From positions 3,162,001-3,226,000 of the forward strand of contig NZ_CP032279.1 in assembly GCF_001696615.3 (NCBI RefSeq): 64,000 nt of DNA, in the 5' to 3' direction. The stretch comes from Acinetobacter sp. WCHAc010034 (GTDB lineage: Bacteria > Pseudomonadota > Gammaproteobacteria > Pseudomonadales > Moraxellaceae). Under the pieces are notes generated by a model that was given only the letters and a program-made list of their open reading frames with translations, had not been told where the DNA came from and made no database searches. A program made the translations under genes and the position numbers. Shown here piece after piece: positions 52,881-63,000 of this stretch. Numbering within the stretch: the first letter of the stretch is position 1; the number at the start of each line of letters is the position of its first letter.

Positions 52881-53414
52881 ATGATTTTGCAGCAGTATAA
52901 GATTGTCTTTGGCGGGACAATGGGCGCAGGCAAGTCAGCAGCCATAAAAACTCTGTCAGACATTCCGGTGATTGCCACAGAAGCGGTGAATACTGATACT
53001 GAAGCGCATGCTAAATTGTTAACAACCGTCGGCATTGATTATGGGGAAATCCATCTAGAGGATGGCATCAAAATTGGCCTTTACGGCACGCCGGGGCAAG
53101 ACCGCTTTGACTTTATGTGGCCACTTGTATGCAAGGGCGCGATTGGCACCGTCATTTTAATTGATCATACGCGCCCGGAGCGCTTGCATGATTTGGAATT
53201 TTATTTGAACGCATTTCAAGCCTATGGTTCAAATATTGTGGTCGGCATAACGCATTTAGATCAGCAGGATGATCAGATGCTGAAAATTTACCGTGACTGG
53301 ATGTCCATACATGGCTGCTGCTATCCGCTGTTTGCAGCCGATGCGCGTCAAAAAGATGATGTTTTATTGATGATTGAATCATTAATAGCATCTGTAGAAA
53401 TTCAAACTGCTTAA
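52881..53414 (+). CDS. small GTP-binding protein (MglA/Gtr-like switch)
   Basis: The 177-aa single-domain GTPase has the P loop FGGTMGAGKSAAIKTL near residue 15. The switch II G3 motif is altered to LYGTPGQDRFDFMW near 70 (TPGQ in place of DxxGQ, as in several bacterial Ras-like proteins), and in the G4 position is GITHLDQ rather than NKxD. No membrane anchor is present. It is followed by a Roadblock protein, so it is inferred to be a switch with a Roadblock-type regulator. The ATG at 52881 follows AGAGG; a TTG codon immediately upstream also opens the frame. Confidence 0.85.
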   Translation: MILQQYKIVFGGTMGAGKSAAIKTLSDIPVIATEAVNTDTEAHAKLLTTVGIDYGEIHLEDGIKIGLYGTPGQDRFDFMWPLVCKGAIGTVILIDHTRPERLHDLEFYLNAFQAYGSNIVVGITHLDQQDDQMLKIYRDWMSIHGCCYPLFAADARQKDDVLLMIESLIASVEIQTA

Positions 53415-53432
53415 CTATTGGATCAGTCATTC

Positions 53433-53852
53433 ATGTCTTTCACTGGAAATCCGCGTCAAGCGCCGCAAGACTTAGTCCAAAAAGGGCAAGCGCAAATTCA
53501 GCAGCTGCTGCATGCAGTGCCGGGCTTAGATTTTGTCATGCTGTGTTCTTCAGATGGTTTTGAGCTGGCTTTAGCGTCTAAAAAGAACTTGAGCAATCCG
53601 GGGAAAGTTGCTGCGGTAGGCAGCTCCATCCTGGCGATGGTTTCGGCATTTGTGTCGGAAATTCAGCTTCAGGGCTGCCAGACCATTACGCTGGATGCTG
53701 ATAATGGCAAAGCCGTTTTATCGGCAGTTGCGCACCCTCAATATCCTATGCTGATTGTCGCTTTAGCACCTAAAGATGTTCTGCTGGGGCAGTTGCTGTA
53801 CAGCATTAAAAAAACTGCTGGAAATATTGCATCAATGAATGACGCTGCTTGA
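53433..53852 (+). CDS. Roadblock/LC7 domain protein
   Basis: The 139-aa protein has a Roadblock fold: VPGLDFVMLCSSDGFELALASK, then ILAMVSAFVSEIQLQGCQTITLDADNGKAVLSAV, and LLGQLLYSIKKTAGNI. Roadblock proteins are small dimeric partners and GTPase-activating factors for Ras-like GTPases (MglB for MglA). It is 18 bp after the GTPase gene and is likely its partner. ATG 53433 is used; TTG 53418 also fits the frame. Confidence 0.82.
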   Translation: MSFTGNPRQAPQDLVQKGQAQIQQLLHAVPGLDFVMLCSSDGFELALASKKNLSNPGKVAAVGSSILAMVSAFVSEIQLQGCQTITLDADNGKAVLSAVAHPQYPMLIVALAPKDVLLGQLLYSIKKTAGNIASMNDAA

Positions 53853-53919
53853 ATTCAACACTAGAGCTTATTTTCTCCGGCGCACTGCCGGATAATCGTC
53901 TGTATTAAAGTATTAGTTT

Positions 53920-54888
53920 ATGAATCAAGTTCTTAATATCGCAATTTTTGGTCTAAGCTTAAAAGTCTTAGATCAGATGAAAAAGCAGATTCTGCTGGCT
54001 GTGCCCGCGCATGTTCAAATTAAGTGGGTGAATATTGCTGAACAGAAAATAGACCTGCTGCTTGTAAATGATATGTTTTTCAGCTCGGATAATATTCAGC
54101 GCATCATTCAGCAGCATGCGCGCGCTTATCTGCGCCTGATTAAACAGGCTGAAAATGCGGGACTGGTGGAAGATGACCGGTTGGCTTATCCCTTTACGCG
54201 GCTCGACAGTTTGACCGAATGGATGCAGGAGCAGCTGCTTGATTATGCATATGAGCCGCCCTATCAGGCCTTAGGCGCGCCTTTTTCCGCCGTGGCAAGG
54301 TATGCTGCAGCGGATGATGTTTTCAATGAAATGTTTACCCCGCGCAACGGATATATTCAGCTATTGGACTCCCGCGGTTTTGTTGCGCTGGTTGATACCA
54401 TGACCGAGCGTGTTTGGGTCAAGCAGGACGGCAGCGGCATCACATTTAATGAAACATTGACTCAAACCTATGCCACCAATCAATTCGCTCAGGATATTGC
54501 AAAAGAGTTAAGCGCTCAGGATTTGAGAGTTTGGCTGTGGCGCACTGTCAACCGTTCAAATGGCTTGGCTTTGCCAGAAGTGAAGGGAAATCAGTATTTT
54601 AAACTGCAGATTTGGCCGCAATTTGAGAAAGGCTTTGAGCGCAGAAATCTGCTGAAGGCGGCTGCCTGTTTTGCGCAGGGAGCGCAGCTGAAAGCGGTTG
54701 CGGCGCACTTAGCCATTTCGCCTGAAATGGTGGAAAAATTTGTGGCCATGGCTGTGCTGCTCAGGCTGGGGCAATTTATTGAAGAATCAGAAGCGGGCTT
54801 TGCTGCGCCTGAAACGGGGCAGGCATCAGGCCAGATGCAGATGCTGCGCGGTTTTTTTGGAAAGCTGCGCAAGAAATTAGGCCTTTAA
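53920..54888 (+). CDS. 322-residue hypothetical protein of the GTPase operon
   Basis: No family recognised. The N-terminus (about 1-110) starts [20 protein letters not shown], like an alpha/beta receiver or P-loop-like fold without a visible phosphoacceptor. The middle is acidic. Near residue 265-300 there is a helix-turn-helix-like stretch ([37 protein letters not shown]). The C-terminal end is basic ([12 protein letters not shown]). No signal or membrane segment. It lies 67 bp after the Roadblock gene and 43 bp before the next, so it is inferred to be an effector or scaffold of the switch. Confidence 0.7.
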   Translation: MNQVLNIAIFGLSLKVLDQMKKQILLAVPAHVQIKWVNIAEQKIDLLLVNDMFFSSDNIQRIIQQHARAYLRLIKQAENAGLVEDDRLAYPFTRLDSLTEWMQEQLLDYAYEPPYQALGAPFSAVARYAAADDVFNEMFTPRNGYIQLLDSRGFVALVDTMTERVWVKQDGSGITFNETLTQTYATNQFAQDIAKELSAQDLRVWLWRTVNRSNGLALPEVKGNQYFKLQIWPQFEKGFERRNLLKAAACFAQGAQLKAVAAHLAISPEMVEKFVAMAVLLRLGQFIEESEAGFAAPETGQASGQMQMLRGFFGKLRKKLGL

Positions 54889-54931
54889 AAATTTACTGGG
54901 GTTTTCCCCTTACTTGAGAAGAGAAAAAACG

Positions 54932-55291
54932 ATGGCAAAAGTAACTTTAGATACACTGACGGAAATTGATGGCTTTATTGCAGCGGCATTGGTTGACAGT
55001 GAAAGCGGTTTAGCCCTGGCGACCCAGGGAACAGGAATTGTTGATTTGGAACTTGCTGCAGCCGGAAATACTGAAGTATTGCGCGCAAAGCGTAAAGTCG
55101 CTAAAGCGCTTCAATTAAATGACACAATTGAGGATATTTTAATTACCCTTGGCAAGCAGTATCACCTGATCCGTCCTTTGGATTCAAATGAAGCGCTGTT
55201 TTTATATTTGGTCTTAGACCGCTCTAAGGCAAATTTAGCAATGTCACGCTATGAGCTGAAGGCATTTGAAAAAGAACTGGATTTTTCATAA
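54932..55291 (+). CDS. second small Roadblock-like protein
   Basis: The 119-aa protein ([20 protein letters not shown]...[14 protein letters not shown]...[15 protein letters not shown]...) follows a Roadblock/LC7 style pattern, with an N-terminal helix, a DSESG turn, and central strands with a long helix. It is more divergent than the first and may be a separate subfamily. ATG 54932 follows GAGAAGAG; an earlier in-frame TTG is at 54914. Last gene of the operon, before a strong terminator. Confidence 0.7.
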   Translation: MAKVTLDTLTEIDGFIAAALVDSESGLALATQGTGIVDLELAAAGNTEVLRAKRKVAKALQLNDTIEDILITLGKQYHLIRPLDSNEALFLYLVLDRSKANLAMSRYELKAFEKELDFS

Positions 55292-55328
55292 TTCATACAG
55301 CCTTTTTTAAACAGGCAAGCCAGAAGCG

Positions 55329-55365
55329 CGTACAGCAGAGATAGATTTCTCTGCTGTACGTTTGC
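55329..55365 (+). terminator. terminator of the GTPase/Roadblock operon
   Basis: Perfect 13-bp stem CGTACAGCAGAGA/TCTCTGCTGTACG with a six-base loop, then TTTGCTT. Confidence 0.9.
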
Positions 55366-55529
55366 TTATTGCAGCCGGCATTCAGCGCCAAAAAATTATA
55401 AGAAAAATTTCAGCATTTTCCAGCATATCGCTTTATTTCCTTTATATTGCATTTAACACCCTTGCCTGCGCCGCAAAGCGGTTTTCTGCATTTAATGCTA
55501 TAGTCTGCAGGTTTAATTTCGGACTTTGA

Positions 55530-55745
55530 ATGATGTTGAAAAAAGGCATTTACCGGCACTATAAAGGCCAGCTGTATCAGGTATTTCATGTGGCAACCCA
55601 TAGCGAAACAGGAGAGCGGCTGGCGGTCTATCAATGCCTGTACGGCGACTATTCCATGTGGGTGCGGCCGCTGGAGATGTTCATGGAAACTGTCAGCATT
55701 GAAGGCGAAACCGTTGAACGCTTTAAGCTGATTCAGGAAACCTGA
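55530..55745 (+). CDS. DUF1653 small protein
   Basis: The 71-aa protein matches the DUF1653 pattern: [35 protein letters not shown] and [12 protein letters not shown]. The family is a small beta-rich fold of unknown function. ATG 55530 or 55533 could be used. Single gene with no obvious partner. Confidence 0.82.
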   Translation: MMLKKGIYRHYKGQLYQVFHVATHSETGERLAVYQCLYGDYSMWVRPLEMFMETVSIEGETVERFKLIQET

Positions 55746-55809
55746 GCGGCATAGGGCTGCAGCGCGGCCGGCAAGCGGATGAGCTAACTATAATTTAAAA
55801 GAGGGAAGC

Positions 55810-56400
55810 ATGAGTTTAACCGACGAGTTCTTGGCGCAGGCTAATGCGCTTTATCAGGATTTTCAGGCGCATGACGCCCTGCAGTCAGACCGGCTGCAGC
55901 GCTTTCGCAATATCGAGCCTGAATCTGCGCGCCTTTTGGGCGTACTGATCCGCGCCCAGCAGGCACGGAAAATTCTGGAAATCGGCACATCTACAGGCTA
56001 TTCAACGCTGTGGCTGGCCAATGCTGCCCAAAGCACGCAGGGCCAGGTCACAACCATTGAAATTGATGCTGAACGCAGCCATCAGGCGCAGCAGCATGCC
56101 GCACGGCTGCATCTGCAGAATACAGTGGAATTTAAAGTCGGCGATGCGCTGGAATTCCTGCAGCAGTGTACTGAGCGCTACGATTTTATTCTGCTGGATG
56201 CCGAACGCGATGCCTACGTGGCCTACTGGCCGTATTTAGCGCAGCTTATGCAAGCCAAGGGCGGGCTTTTAGCTGTGGACAATGTGCTGTCACATGCATC
56301 GGAAGTTGCTGAGTTTATTGGCCTGATTGAGGCGGATAAGCGCTTTGCCTGCGCCAGCCTGCCGGTTGGCGCAGGGCTGCTGCTGGTCACTGCGGTTTAA
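55810..56400 (+). CDS. SAM-dependent O-methyltransferase (class I)
   Basis: The 196-aa protein has the O-methyltransferase family 3 layout: SAM-binding motif ILEIGTSTGYSTLWLA near residue 57, TTIEIDAERS, and FILLDAERDAYVAYWPYLA near 130, which supplies a metal-ligand Asp. GLLAVDNVLSHA is the next strand. Family enzymes methylate catechol-like groups; substrate here is unknown. AGAGGGAAGC precedes the ATG. Confidence 0.88.
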   Translation: MSLTDEFLAQANALYQDFQAHDALQSDRLQRFRNIEPESARLLGVLIRAQQARKILEIGTSTGYSTLWLANAAQSTQGQVTTIEIDAERSHQAQQHAARLHLQNTVEFKVGDALEFLQQCTERYDFILLDAERDAYVAYWPYLAQLMQAKGGLLAVDNVLSHASEVAEFIGLIEADKRFACASLPVGAGLLLVTAV

Positions 56401-56424
56401 CTGCAGGGCCAAGTGCGGGTGCGG

Positions 56425-56461
56425 GCAGCTGTCAAAACCTGCGTTTTGACGGCTGCTTTTA
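56425..56461. terminator. terminator between methyltransferase and KTSC genes
   Basis: Fourteen-base stem (GCAGCTGTCAAAAC with GTTTTGACGGCTGC, one wobble), then a T-rich tail; convergent genes on both sides. Confidence 0.85.
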
Positions 56462-56467
56462 TGCTTA

Positions 56468-56674
56468 TTATTGAATGCTGATGCGGGTAAAGTGCAGGTC
56501 ATATTCTAAGTATTTGTGCACAAAGGCTGCCTTGTCGTGGCAGCGCATCATATTGTTGTAGATGAATTCGGGAACAGGGTGGTACAGGTCGCCGGTTCCA
56601 TTGGTATAAAAAATTTTAAGGTAGCGTGATGAAGCACTGTATTTCCAGGATTTCACGGCAAGCTGTGTTCCCAT
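56468..56674 (-). CDS. KTSC-domain small protein
   Basis: The 68-aa protein MGTQLAVKSWKYSASSRYLKIFY... YHPVPEFIYNNMM resembles the KTSC domain (a short unit found alone or fused to nucleases and Lys-tRNA synthetases). GAGGT lies close to the ATG at 56674, better than the upstream GTG. Function unknown. From 56675 to 56915 no gene is seen. Confidence 0.65.
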   Translation of the reverse strand: MGTQLAVKSWKYSASSRYLKIFYTNGTGDLYHPVPEFIYNNMMRCHDKAAFVHKYLEYDLHFTRISIQ

Positions 56675-56915
56675 AAGCACCTCGCATAAGTTATTTTATT
56701 ATTCGCAGATTAAGCCTGTTACCTTTTGAAATTAGACGGTTTTTGAATGGCCGAATAGGACAGTTTTGTAAATATTCCAGCCATTTTATTGCAGGCGCTC
56801 AAGCGCTGCTGTCTCCTGGCTGAAATCAACCGTCTGCAGTTTCAGCTTAGGCGCTTGGCAGGCGCATTGCCAATAAAATTTTCAGATAACCTTAGGCTTA
56901 AATGGCGCATGAAAG

Positions 56916-57497
56916 CTATAGAACTTCATGCTGAATCATGATTTTCAGCTGCTGAAAGAAGAATTGCGCGTCTAAATTGGCCATTTCCAGCTGGACAATA
57001 TTCTCAAAACCGCATGAGGTGGCGATCAAGCGCCAAGCGATTGCGTCGATCTGCTTTGGATCAAAAGAAAATTCCTGCGCATTCAGCCCATTCTCAAGAA
57101 TAGCTAAAACGGCACGGTGCCAGAGCTGCATGGCCTCCTGATAAGCGGCCTTAATCTGGTGGTCGGCATGAATGCTGTTTTCGGCATCATTCCAAAGCTT
57201 CAGGTAGGGCAGGTCTTCTGCGCTTTCAGTAAAACCGAGCATATAGGTCAGGCAGTCAAAATGGCTGTTCTGCAGCTGCAGCGGCTCTGCATCTAAATTT
57301 TCACGGACTAAGGACAGGAAAATGGAAGTTTTCAGCTCAGAAATCGAGCCGAAATGGTGATGAACCTGCCCGGTGGATATTTCTGCAGTTTGCGCCAGAT
57401 GGCGCACAGTCAGGGCATTAAACCCCTCAGTTAAAACAATTTTTTTTGCAGTTTCGGTGATTTGTTTTTTCCGGTCTTGCTTATTCAGATAGCTCAT
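56916..57497 (-). CDS. TetR-family repressor
   Basis: The 193-aa protein has the TetR helix-turn-helix (KIVLTEGFNALTVRHLAQTAEISTGQVHHHFGSISELKTSIFLSLV) in residues 15-60 and a helical ligand domain. It is divergent from the MFS gene, and the shared 93-bp gap carries two matching palindromes, so it is inferred to repress the exporter and itself. Ligand unknown. Confidence 0.9.
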   Translation of the reverse strand: MSYLNKQDRKKQITETAKKIVLTEGFNALTVRHLAQTAEISTGQVHHHFGSISELKTSIFLSLVRENLDAEPLQLQNSHFDCLTYMLGFTESAEDLPYLKLWNDAENSIHADHQIKAAYQEAMQLWHRAVLAILENGLNAQEFSFDPKQIDAIAWRLIATSCGFENIVQLEMANLDAQFFFQQLKIMIQHEVL

Positions 57498-57519
57498 TAA
57501 TCATGCCGTTACAATAAAG

Positions 57520-57535
57520 TTGGACGGGTGTTCAA
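57520..57535. promoter_or_regulatory. TetR operator, copy 1
   Basis: TTGGACGGGTGTTCAA shares both outer half-sites with copy 2 (57552) and differs only in the centre. The two centres are 32 bp apart, about three helical turns. Confidence 0.7.
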
Positions 57536-57551
57536 TTTGACGCAGTATAAT

Positions 57552-57567
57552 TTGGACATATGTTCAA
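57552..57567. promoter_or_regulatory. TetR operator, copy 2
   Basis: TTGGACATATGTTCAA is a near-perfect palindrome (one mismatched pair). It lies 23 bp before the MFS ATG. A TATAAT sequence (57546-57551) lies directly beside it, probably the -10 of the exporter. Confidence 0.75.
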
Positions 57568-57590
57568 ATTTACATGTACAAAGGTTATTC

Positions 57591-59072
57591 ATGTTACGTA
57601 AATGGTATATTTTAGCAATAGTCGTGCTGATTTATCTGCCGGTTTCCATTGATGCGACTGTGTTGCATGTTGCAGTTCCAACCCTGATTCAAGCCTTGCA
57701 GCTCAGCAATGCTCAAATGCTCTGGATCATTGATATTTATCCGCTGATGATGGCAGGGCTGCTGCTGCCTATGGGTGCGCTGGGCACGCGCATCGGCTAT
57801 AAAAAACTGATGCTGGCCGGGGCGGCGGTTTTTGGCGCGGGTTCGCTGCTTGCTGCTTTTGCGCCGTCAGCAGCGGTTTTGATTTTTTCCAGAATTATTC
57901 TGGCCATCGGAGCCGCCATGATTCTGCCTGCGGCGCTGGCCTGCCTGCGCAGCACCTTCCTGGATGAAAATCAGCGCAACTTTGCCTTAGGCCTATGGGT
58001 TGTTGCCGGCGGCGGCGGGGCTGCATTTGGCCCGCTTATTGGCGGCGCGCTGCTTGAGCATTATCACTGGGGAGCGGTATTCCTGATTAATATTCCGATC
58101 ATCGGCGCGGTTCTGGCAGGAGGGAATTTCATCCTGCCGGATCAGGAGATGAATGCGCAGAAGAAAATAAATATTCTGGACAGCGCATTATTGACGGCTG
58201 CTATTCTGCTGCTGATTTATGCGCTGAAAGCTGGATTAAAAGCGTATAGCCTGAATGTGCTGCTGATTGGGCTTGCCGGCGCCGCCTTGCTGTATCTGTT
58301 TATGCAGCTGCAGCGCCGCAGGGCAGAGCCATTGCTGGATTTAACGCTGTTCCAGCATACAGCGGTCAAAACCGGCTTCTTGATCTGCATTTTTGCCATG
58401 ATGGCATTGGTCGGGTTCGAGCTGCTGATTTCTCAAGAGCTGCAGTTTGTTTATGGCTTAAGCCCGCTGCAGGCAGGGCTGTTTATTCTGCCCTTTATGC
58501 TTGCCGTCAGCCTGAGCGGGCTTTTTGCCGGCGCATTGGTTAACCGCTTTGGGGTGCAGGCCGTCAGCCTGTGGGGGCTTGCCGCGGCGGCTATTGCATT
58601 GTTAGGCTTAGCGGAAACCAGCGCCATGGAGCAAAAGCATTGGGCGTGGTTCTGGATGGCGCTGCTGGGCATCAGCATTGAGTCCGCTTTTCTGGCGGCG
58701 ACATCCGCGATCATTTCCGCCAGCCCGGTCGATAAAGCTGCGGCGGCGGGCGCGATAGAAAGCATGGCGTATGAGCTGGGCACAGGCTTCGGTGTAGCGG
58801 TATTTGGCCTGCTGGCTTCATTTTTTTACAGCGGCAAAGCCAATTTCCGCGGCTTGATGCCGGAGCAGGATTATGAGATTGCCAGGCATTCGATAGGTGA
58901 AACGGCGCGCATGCTGAAAGGCGCCGATGAAAACGCAGCCTCGGCGGTGCAGGCGCTGGCAAATCAGGCTTTTATTTCGGCGTATCAGCTGGTTTTGCAG
59001 ATTTCCAGCTTAACGCTGATGCTTCTGCTGCTGTTTGTGTGGCTGTACGGGCGTCAGCGGGAAGCCGAATAG
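57591..59072 (+). CDS. MFS multidrug exporter (SmvA/QacA-like, 14 TM)
   Basis: The 493-aa protein has about fourteen hydrophobic segments and the DHA2-family marks: DATVLHVAVPTLIQAL near residue 19, LPMGALGTRIGYKKLMLAGAAVF (motif A), and GLWVVAGGGGAAFGPLIGGALLEHYHW (motif C). Family members pump quaternary ammonium compounds, dyes or acids. The frame is open further upstream, but ATG 57591 fits the first TM segment. Controlled by the divergent TetR gene by inference. Confidence 0.92.
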   Translation: MLRKWYILAIVVLIYLPVSIDATVLHVAVPTLIQALQLSNAQMLWIIDIYPLMMAGLLLPMGALGTRIGYKKLMLAGAAVFGAGSLLAAFAPSAAVLIFSRIILAIGAAMILPAALACLRSTFLDENQRNFALGLWVVAGGGGAAFGPLIGGALLEHYHWGAVFLINIPIIGAVLAGGNFILPDQEMNAQKKINILDSALLTAAILLLIYALKAGLKAYSLNVLLIGLAGAALLYLFMQLQRRRAEPLLDLTLFQHTAVKTGFLICIFAMMALVGFELLISQELQFVYGLSPLQAGLFILPFMLAVSLSGLFAGALVNRFGVQAVSLWGLAAAAIALLGLAETSAMEQKHWAWFWMALLGISIESAFLAATSAIISASPVDKAAAAGAIESMAYELGTGFGVAVFGLLASFFYSGKANFRGLMPEQDYEIARHSIGETARMLKGADENAASAVQALANQAFISAYQLVLQISSLTLMLLLLFVWLYGRQREAE

Positions 59073-59082
59073 TCTGGCCAAT

Positions 59083-59110
59083 AAAAAACCGCGCCAGAAG
59101 CGCGGTTTTT
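59083..59110. terminator. bidirectional terminator between MFS and ahpC
   Basis: AAAAACCGCG, loop CCAGAAG, CGCGGTTTTT, with A/T runs on both sides. Confidence 0.88.
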
Positions 59111-59133
59111 CAATCAGTCTAATCTAAGGCAGA

Positions 59134-59697
59134 TTAGATTTTACCTACTAGGTCGATTGAAGGAGCAAGCGTAGCGTCGCCTTCTTTCCATTTAGCTGGG
59201 CAAACTTCGCCTGGGTGAGCGTGAACGTATTGCGCCGCTTTCACTTTGCGAAGCAGTTCCTGCGCGTCACGGCCAATGCCGCCAGCGTTGATTTCGATGA
59301 TTTGGATTTTGCCTTCTGGGTCGATAACAAAAGTACCGCGGTCAGCAAGGCCGGCAGCTTCGATTAATACTTCAAAGTTTTTAGACAGCGTCCAATTTGG
59401 GTCGCCAACCATTACGTACTGAATTTTTTTGATTTCTGCAGAAGAATCATGCCAAGCTTTGTGCGTGAAATGCGTGTCAGTAGACACTGCATAAATTTCA
59501 ACGCCTAATTTTTGGAATTCAGCGTAGTTGTCCGCAAGGTCGCCAAGTTCAGTCGGGCAAACAAAAGTGAAGTCTGCTGGATAGAAGAATACAACTGACC
59601 ATTTGCCTTTCAGGTCAGCTTCAGTCACTTCCAGGAATTTGCCGTTTTGGAATGCTTGCGCTTTAAATGGTTTAACTTCAGTATTAATTAAGCTCAT
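59134..59697 (-). CDS. ahpC: alkyl hydroperoxide reductase subunit C (2-Cys peroxiredoxin)
   Basis: AhpC reduces peroxides with electrons from AhpF. The 187-aa protein has the peroxidatic site [18 protein letters not shown] (Cys near 47) and resolving Cys in [10 protein letters not shown]. The C-terminal Trp-containing segment is typical of the sensitive class. [11 protein letters not shown] at 59697 has GGAGA before it and gives the standard length. ahpF is not next to it. Confidence 0.95.
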   Translation of the reverse strand: MSLINTEVKPFKAQAFQNGKFLEVTEADLKGKWSVVFFYPADFTFVCPTELGDLADNYAEFQKLGVEIYAVSTDTHFTHKAWHDSSAEIKKIQYVMVGDPNWTLSKNFEVLIEAAGLADRGTFVIDPEGKIQIIEINAGGIGRDAQELLRKVKAAQYVHAHPGEVCPAKWKEGDATLAPSIDLVGKI

Positions 59698-59778
59698 CAT
59701 TGTCTCCATGATTGAGGTTTGTATTTGATTTCCAGTAGAGTATCGAACTTCTAATTATTGATGAAATGGTATTTTTGC

Positions 59779-59784
59779 ATTATA
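59779..59784 (-). promoter_or_regulatory. likely -10 element of ahpC
   Basis: On the minus strand a TATAAT lies 82-87 bp before the ahpC ATG. The -35 hexamer at the correct spacing is poor, which fits an activator-dependent promoter such as one using OxyR; no clear OxyR box was seen. The gap 59698-60042 has no ORF. Confidence 0.45.
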
Positions 59785-60042
59785 CAGATCGGAAAAACCG
59801 AACGGTTATTAAAAGAGCCATTTCATCAAGCTTGATCATTCCGCCCATTGAGCATGAATAATGTGATGACTAAATGACAAAATCATCGGTTCTTCAACTT
59901 GCATTCAAACATGATGCCTCTAATGGCAAAATTCAAGGGTAAAAATTAAAAAAGTTAAAATTAAACAAAATCTCTGTTCTTCCGCTGCGTGTCATTACAG
60001 CGTAAAATGGCCTATTGCTGTTTTTATTAGGAATCTTGTTCT

Positions 60043-63000
60043 GTGCAGAGTCATTTAAATGCTGACCATCTGGTGATGGCGCGTGACCGTCATCGTTTAA
60101 ATCGACTTCGTAAAGGGAAAGATGCCGATGAAAAGCAGCATCAGGAATTAGTTGAAAAATCCCATGCTAAAGTGCTGGAGCGCCTGAGCCGCATTCCAAA
60201 AATAAAGCTGAATCAGGAGCTGCCGGTGACCCAGTCGGCGGACAAGCTGATTGAAGCGATTCAAAAAAATCAGGTCATTATTGTGGCCGGTGAAACCGGT
60301 TCAGGCAAAACCACGCAGCTGCCGCAGATTGCCATGCTGGCCGGCCGCGGCTTGACCGGCATGATCGGCCATACCCAGCCGCGCCGCTTGGCGGCCCGCA
60401 GCGTTTCGCAGCGGATTGCGGAAGAAGTGGGCCAGAAGCTGGGCGAGGCCATCAGCTTTAAAGTGCGCTTTAATGAGCAGGGCTCGCAGGACTCAATTGT
60501 CCGCTTGATGACTGACGGCATTCTGCTGGCGGAACTGGCGCATGACCGCTATCTGACCAAATACGACACCATTATTATCGATGAAGCGCATGAACGCTCG
60601 CTGAATATCGACTTCATCATGGGCTATTTAAAGCAGCTTCTGCCGCGCCGCAAGGACTTGAAAGTCATCATTACTTCGGCGACTTTAGACGTCAACCGCT
60701 TCAGCAGCTACTTTAACGGCGCGCCGATTTTTGAAGTGGAAGGGCGCAGCTTCCCTGTAGAGCTGCGCTACCGGCCGATTTCTGAACTGAATATTGGCGG
60801 CAGCGATGATGATGAATTTGATGATTTTGAAGAAAACCTGCCGCGCGCTGTAGTGTCTGCCGTGGAAGAATGCTTTCAGGATGCGCAGCAGAAAGGCCAT
60901 CCTGAATATGCGGATATCCTGATTTTCGCCAGCACAGAACAGGAAATCCGCGAGCTGCAGGAAACCCTGCAGAAGCATGGCCCGCGCCATACCGAAGTCC
61001 TGCCGCTGTATGCCCGGCTGGCGCTGGGCGAACAGCAGAAAATCTTCAATCCATCGGGCGGCGGGCGGCGCATTATTATCGCCACCAACGTGGCGGAAAC
61101 TGCTTTAACCGTTCCGAATATCCGCTACGTCATTGACAGCGGCTTTGCGCGGATCTCGCGCTACAACTACCGTTCCCGCGTACAGCGCCTGCCGATTGAA
61201 GCAGTTTCGCAGGCCGCGGCCAATCAGCGCAAAGGGCGCTGCGGCCGTATTGCGCCGGGCGTGTGCATCCGCCTGTACAGCGAAGAAGATTTCCAGAGCC
61301 GTCCTGAATTTACTGAGCCGGAAATTAAGCGCACCAACTTGGCTTCGGTGATTCTGCAGATGCAGAGCCTGGGCTTGGGCGCGCTGGAAGATTTTGATTT
61401 TATTGAGCCGCCGGATCTCCGCCTGGTGAATGACGGGCGCAAGCTGCTGATTGAGCTGGGGGCGATGACTGAAAAGAAAGCTCCTTTTGCTGAAAAAGCG
61501 GCTGCGGGAGATTCTGCAGCATCCAATCCTCCTAAATCCTCCATTGCCAAAGGCGGGCCTCAGGACAAGGGCGATTCCCTGACCAAAATCGGCCAGCAAA
61601 TGGCGAAAATGCCGATTGATCCGCGCCTTGCGCGCATGATTTTAGGCGGCGCGCATTTTGGTGTACTGAACGAAATGCTGGTGATTGTGGCAGCGCTGGC
61701 CGTGCAGGACCCGCGTGAACGCCCTGCGGACAAGCAGATGCAGGCCGATCAAAAGCATGCTTTATTCCGCGAGGCGGATTCGGACTTTCTGTTTTACATC
61801 AGGCTGTGGGAAACGCTGCACCATAACCGCGAAAGCATGAGCGAAAATAAGCGCCGGACTTTTGCGCGCAATCATTTCCTGAGCTGGCTGCGCCTGCGCG
61901 AATGGCAGAAAACCCATGAGCAGCTGGTCGATTTGGCTAAAGGCCTGAAATTATCCTTCAATGATAAAAAAGCCAGCTATGAAAACCTGCACCGCGCCTT
62001 GCTGACCGGGCTGCTGTCCTTTATTGCCAATAAGACCGATGAGCGCAATGTCTTCATGGCGGTGCGCCAGCAAAAAGCGCGGATTTTCCCGGCTTCAACT
62101 CTGCATAAAACCAATACCCCGTGGGTGATGGCTTTTGAAATGGTGGAAACTTCTCAGGTTTATTTGCGCACATTGGCGAAAATTGAGCCGGAATGGATTC
62201 TGCTGGCGGCGCCGGATCTGCTGAAGCATCATTATTTTGAACCGCACTGGTCGAAAAAAGCCGGCGTGGTGAATGCCTATGACCAGATTTCATTATTCGG
62301 CTTGATTATTGAGCCGAAGCGCGCCATCAATTATGAGAAAGTCGATCAGCCGGCCGCTCATGAAATCTTCCTGCGCGATGCGCTGACCACCGGCCACTTA
62401 GGCATCACGCCGCCATTCTTAAAGCATAACTTGCTGAAGCTGGAAGAAGTGGAGCGGGTTGAAGACAAGCTGCGCCGCCGTGATCTGGTGGTGGATGAAG
62501 AAACCATTTACCAGTTCTATGCTTCGAAAGTGCCGCCGGAAGTGGCCAGCCGGAGCAGTTTTGAAGACTGGCGCGCAACGGTAGAGCCGCAGAATCCGCG
62601 CTATTTATTTGTCGATGACGATGCGCTGTGGATGAATGACCGCCCGGCGACGCAGCAGTTTCCAGACGCATTGCGCAACGGCGAACTGCGCTTGGCGGCC
62701 AGCTACCGTTTTGACCCCAGCCATGATGAAGATGGCGCAACGGTCCGCATTCCCGTGCAGGCGCTGCCGCAGGTGGATGAAAACCTGTGGTCTTGGGGCA
62801 TTCCCGGCTGGCGTCAGGACTTGATTGAAGCATTGCTGAAGTCTTTGCCTAAAGATAAGCGCCGCAGCCTGGTGCCGATTCCAGATACCGCGCGCAAACT
62901 GGTTTCACGCATTGATGCGGTCAATCTGCAGCAGCATATTTTAAGCTTTCTGGCCTTTCAGCTGCGCGGCGAGCAAATCACGGAAAAAGACTTTTCTTTT

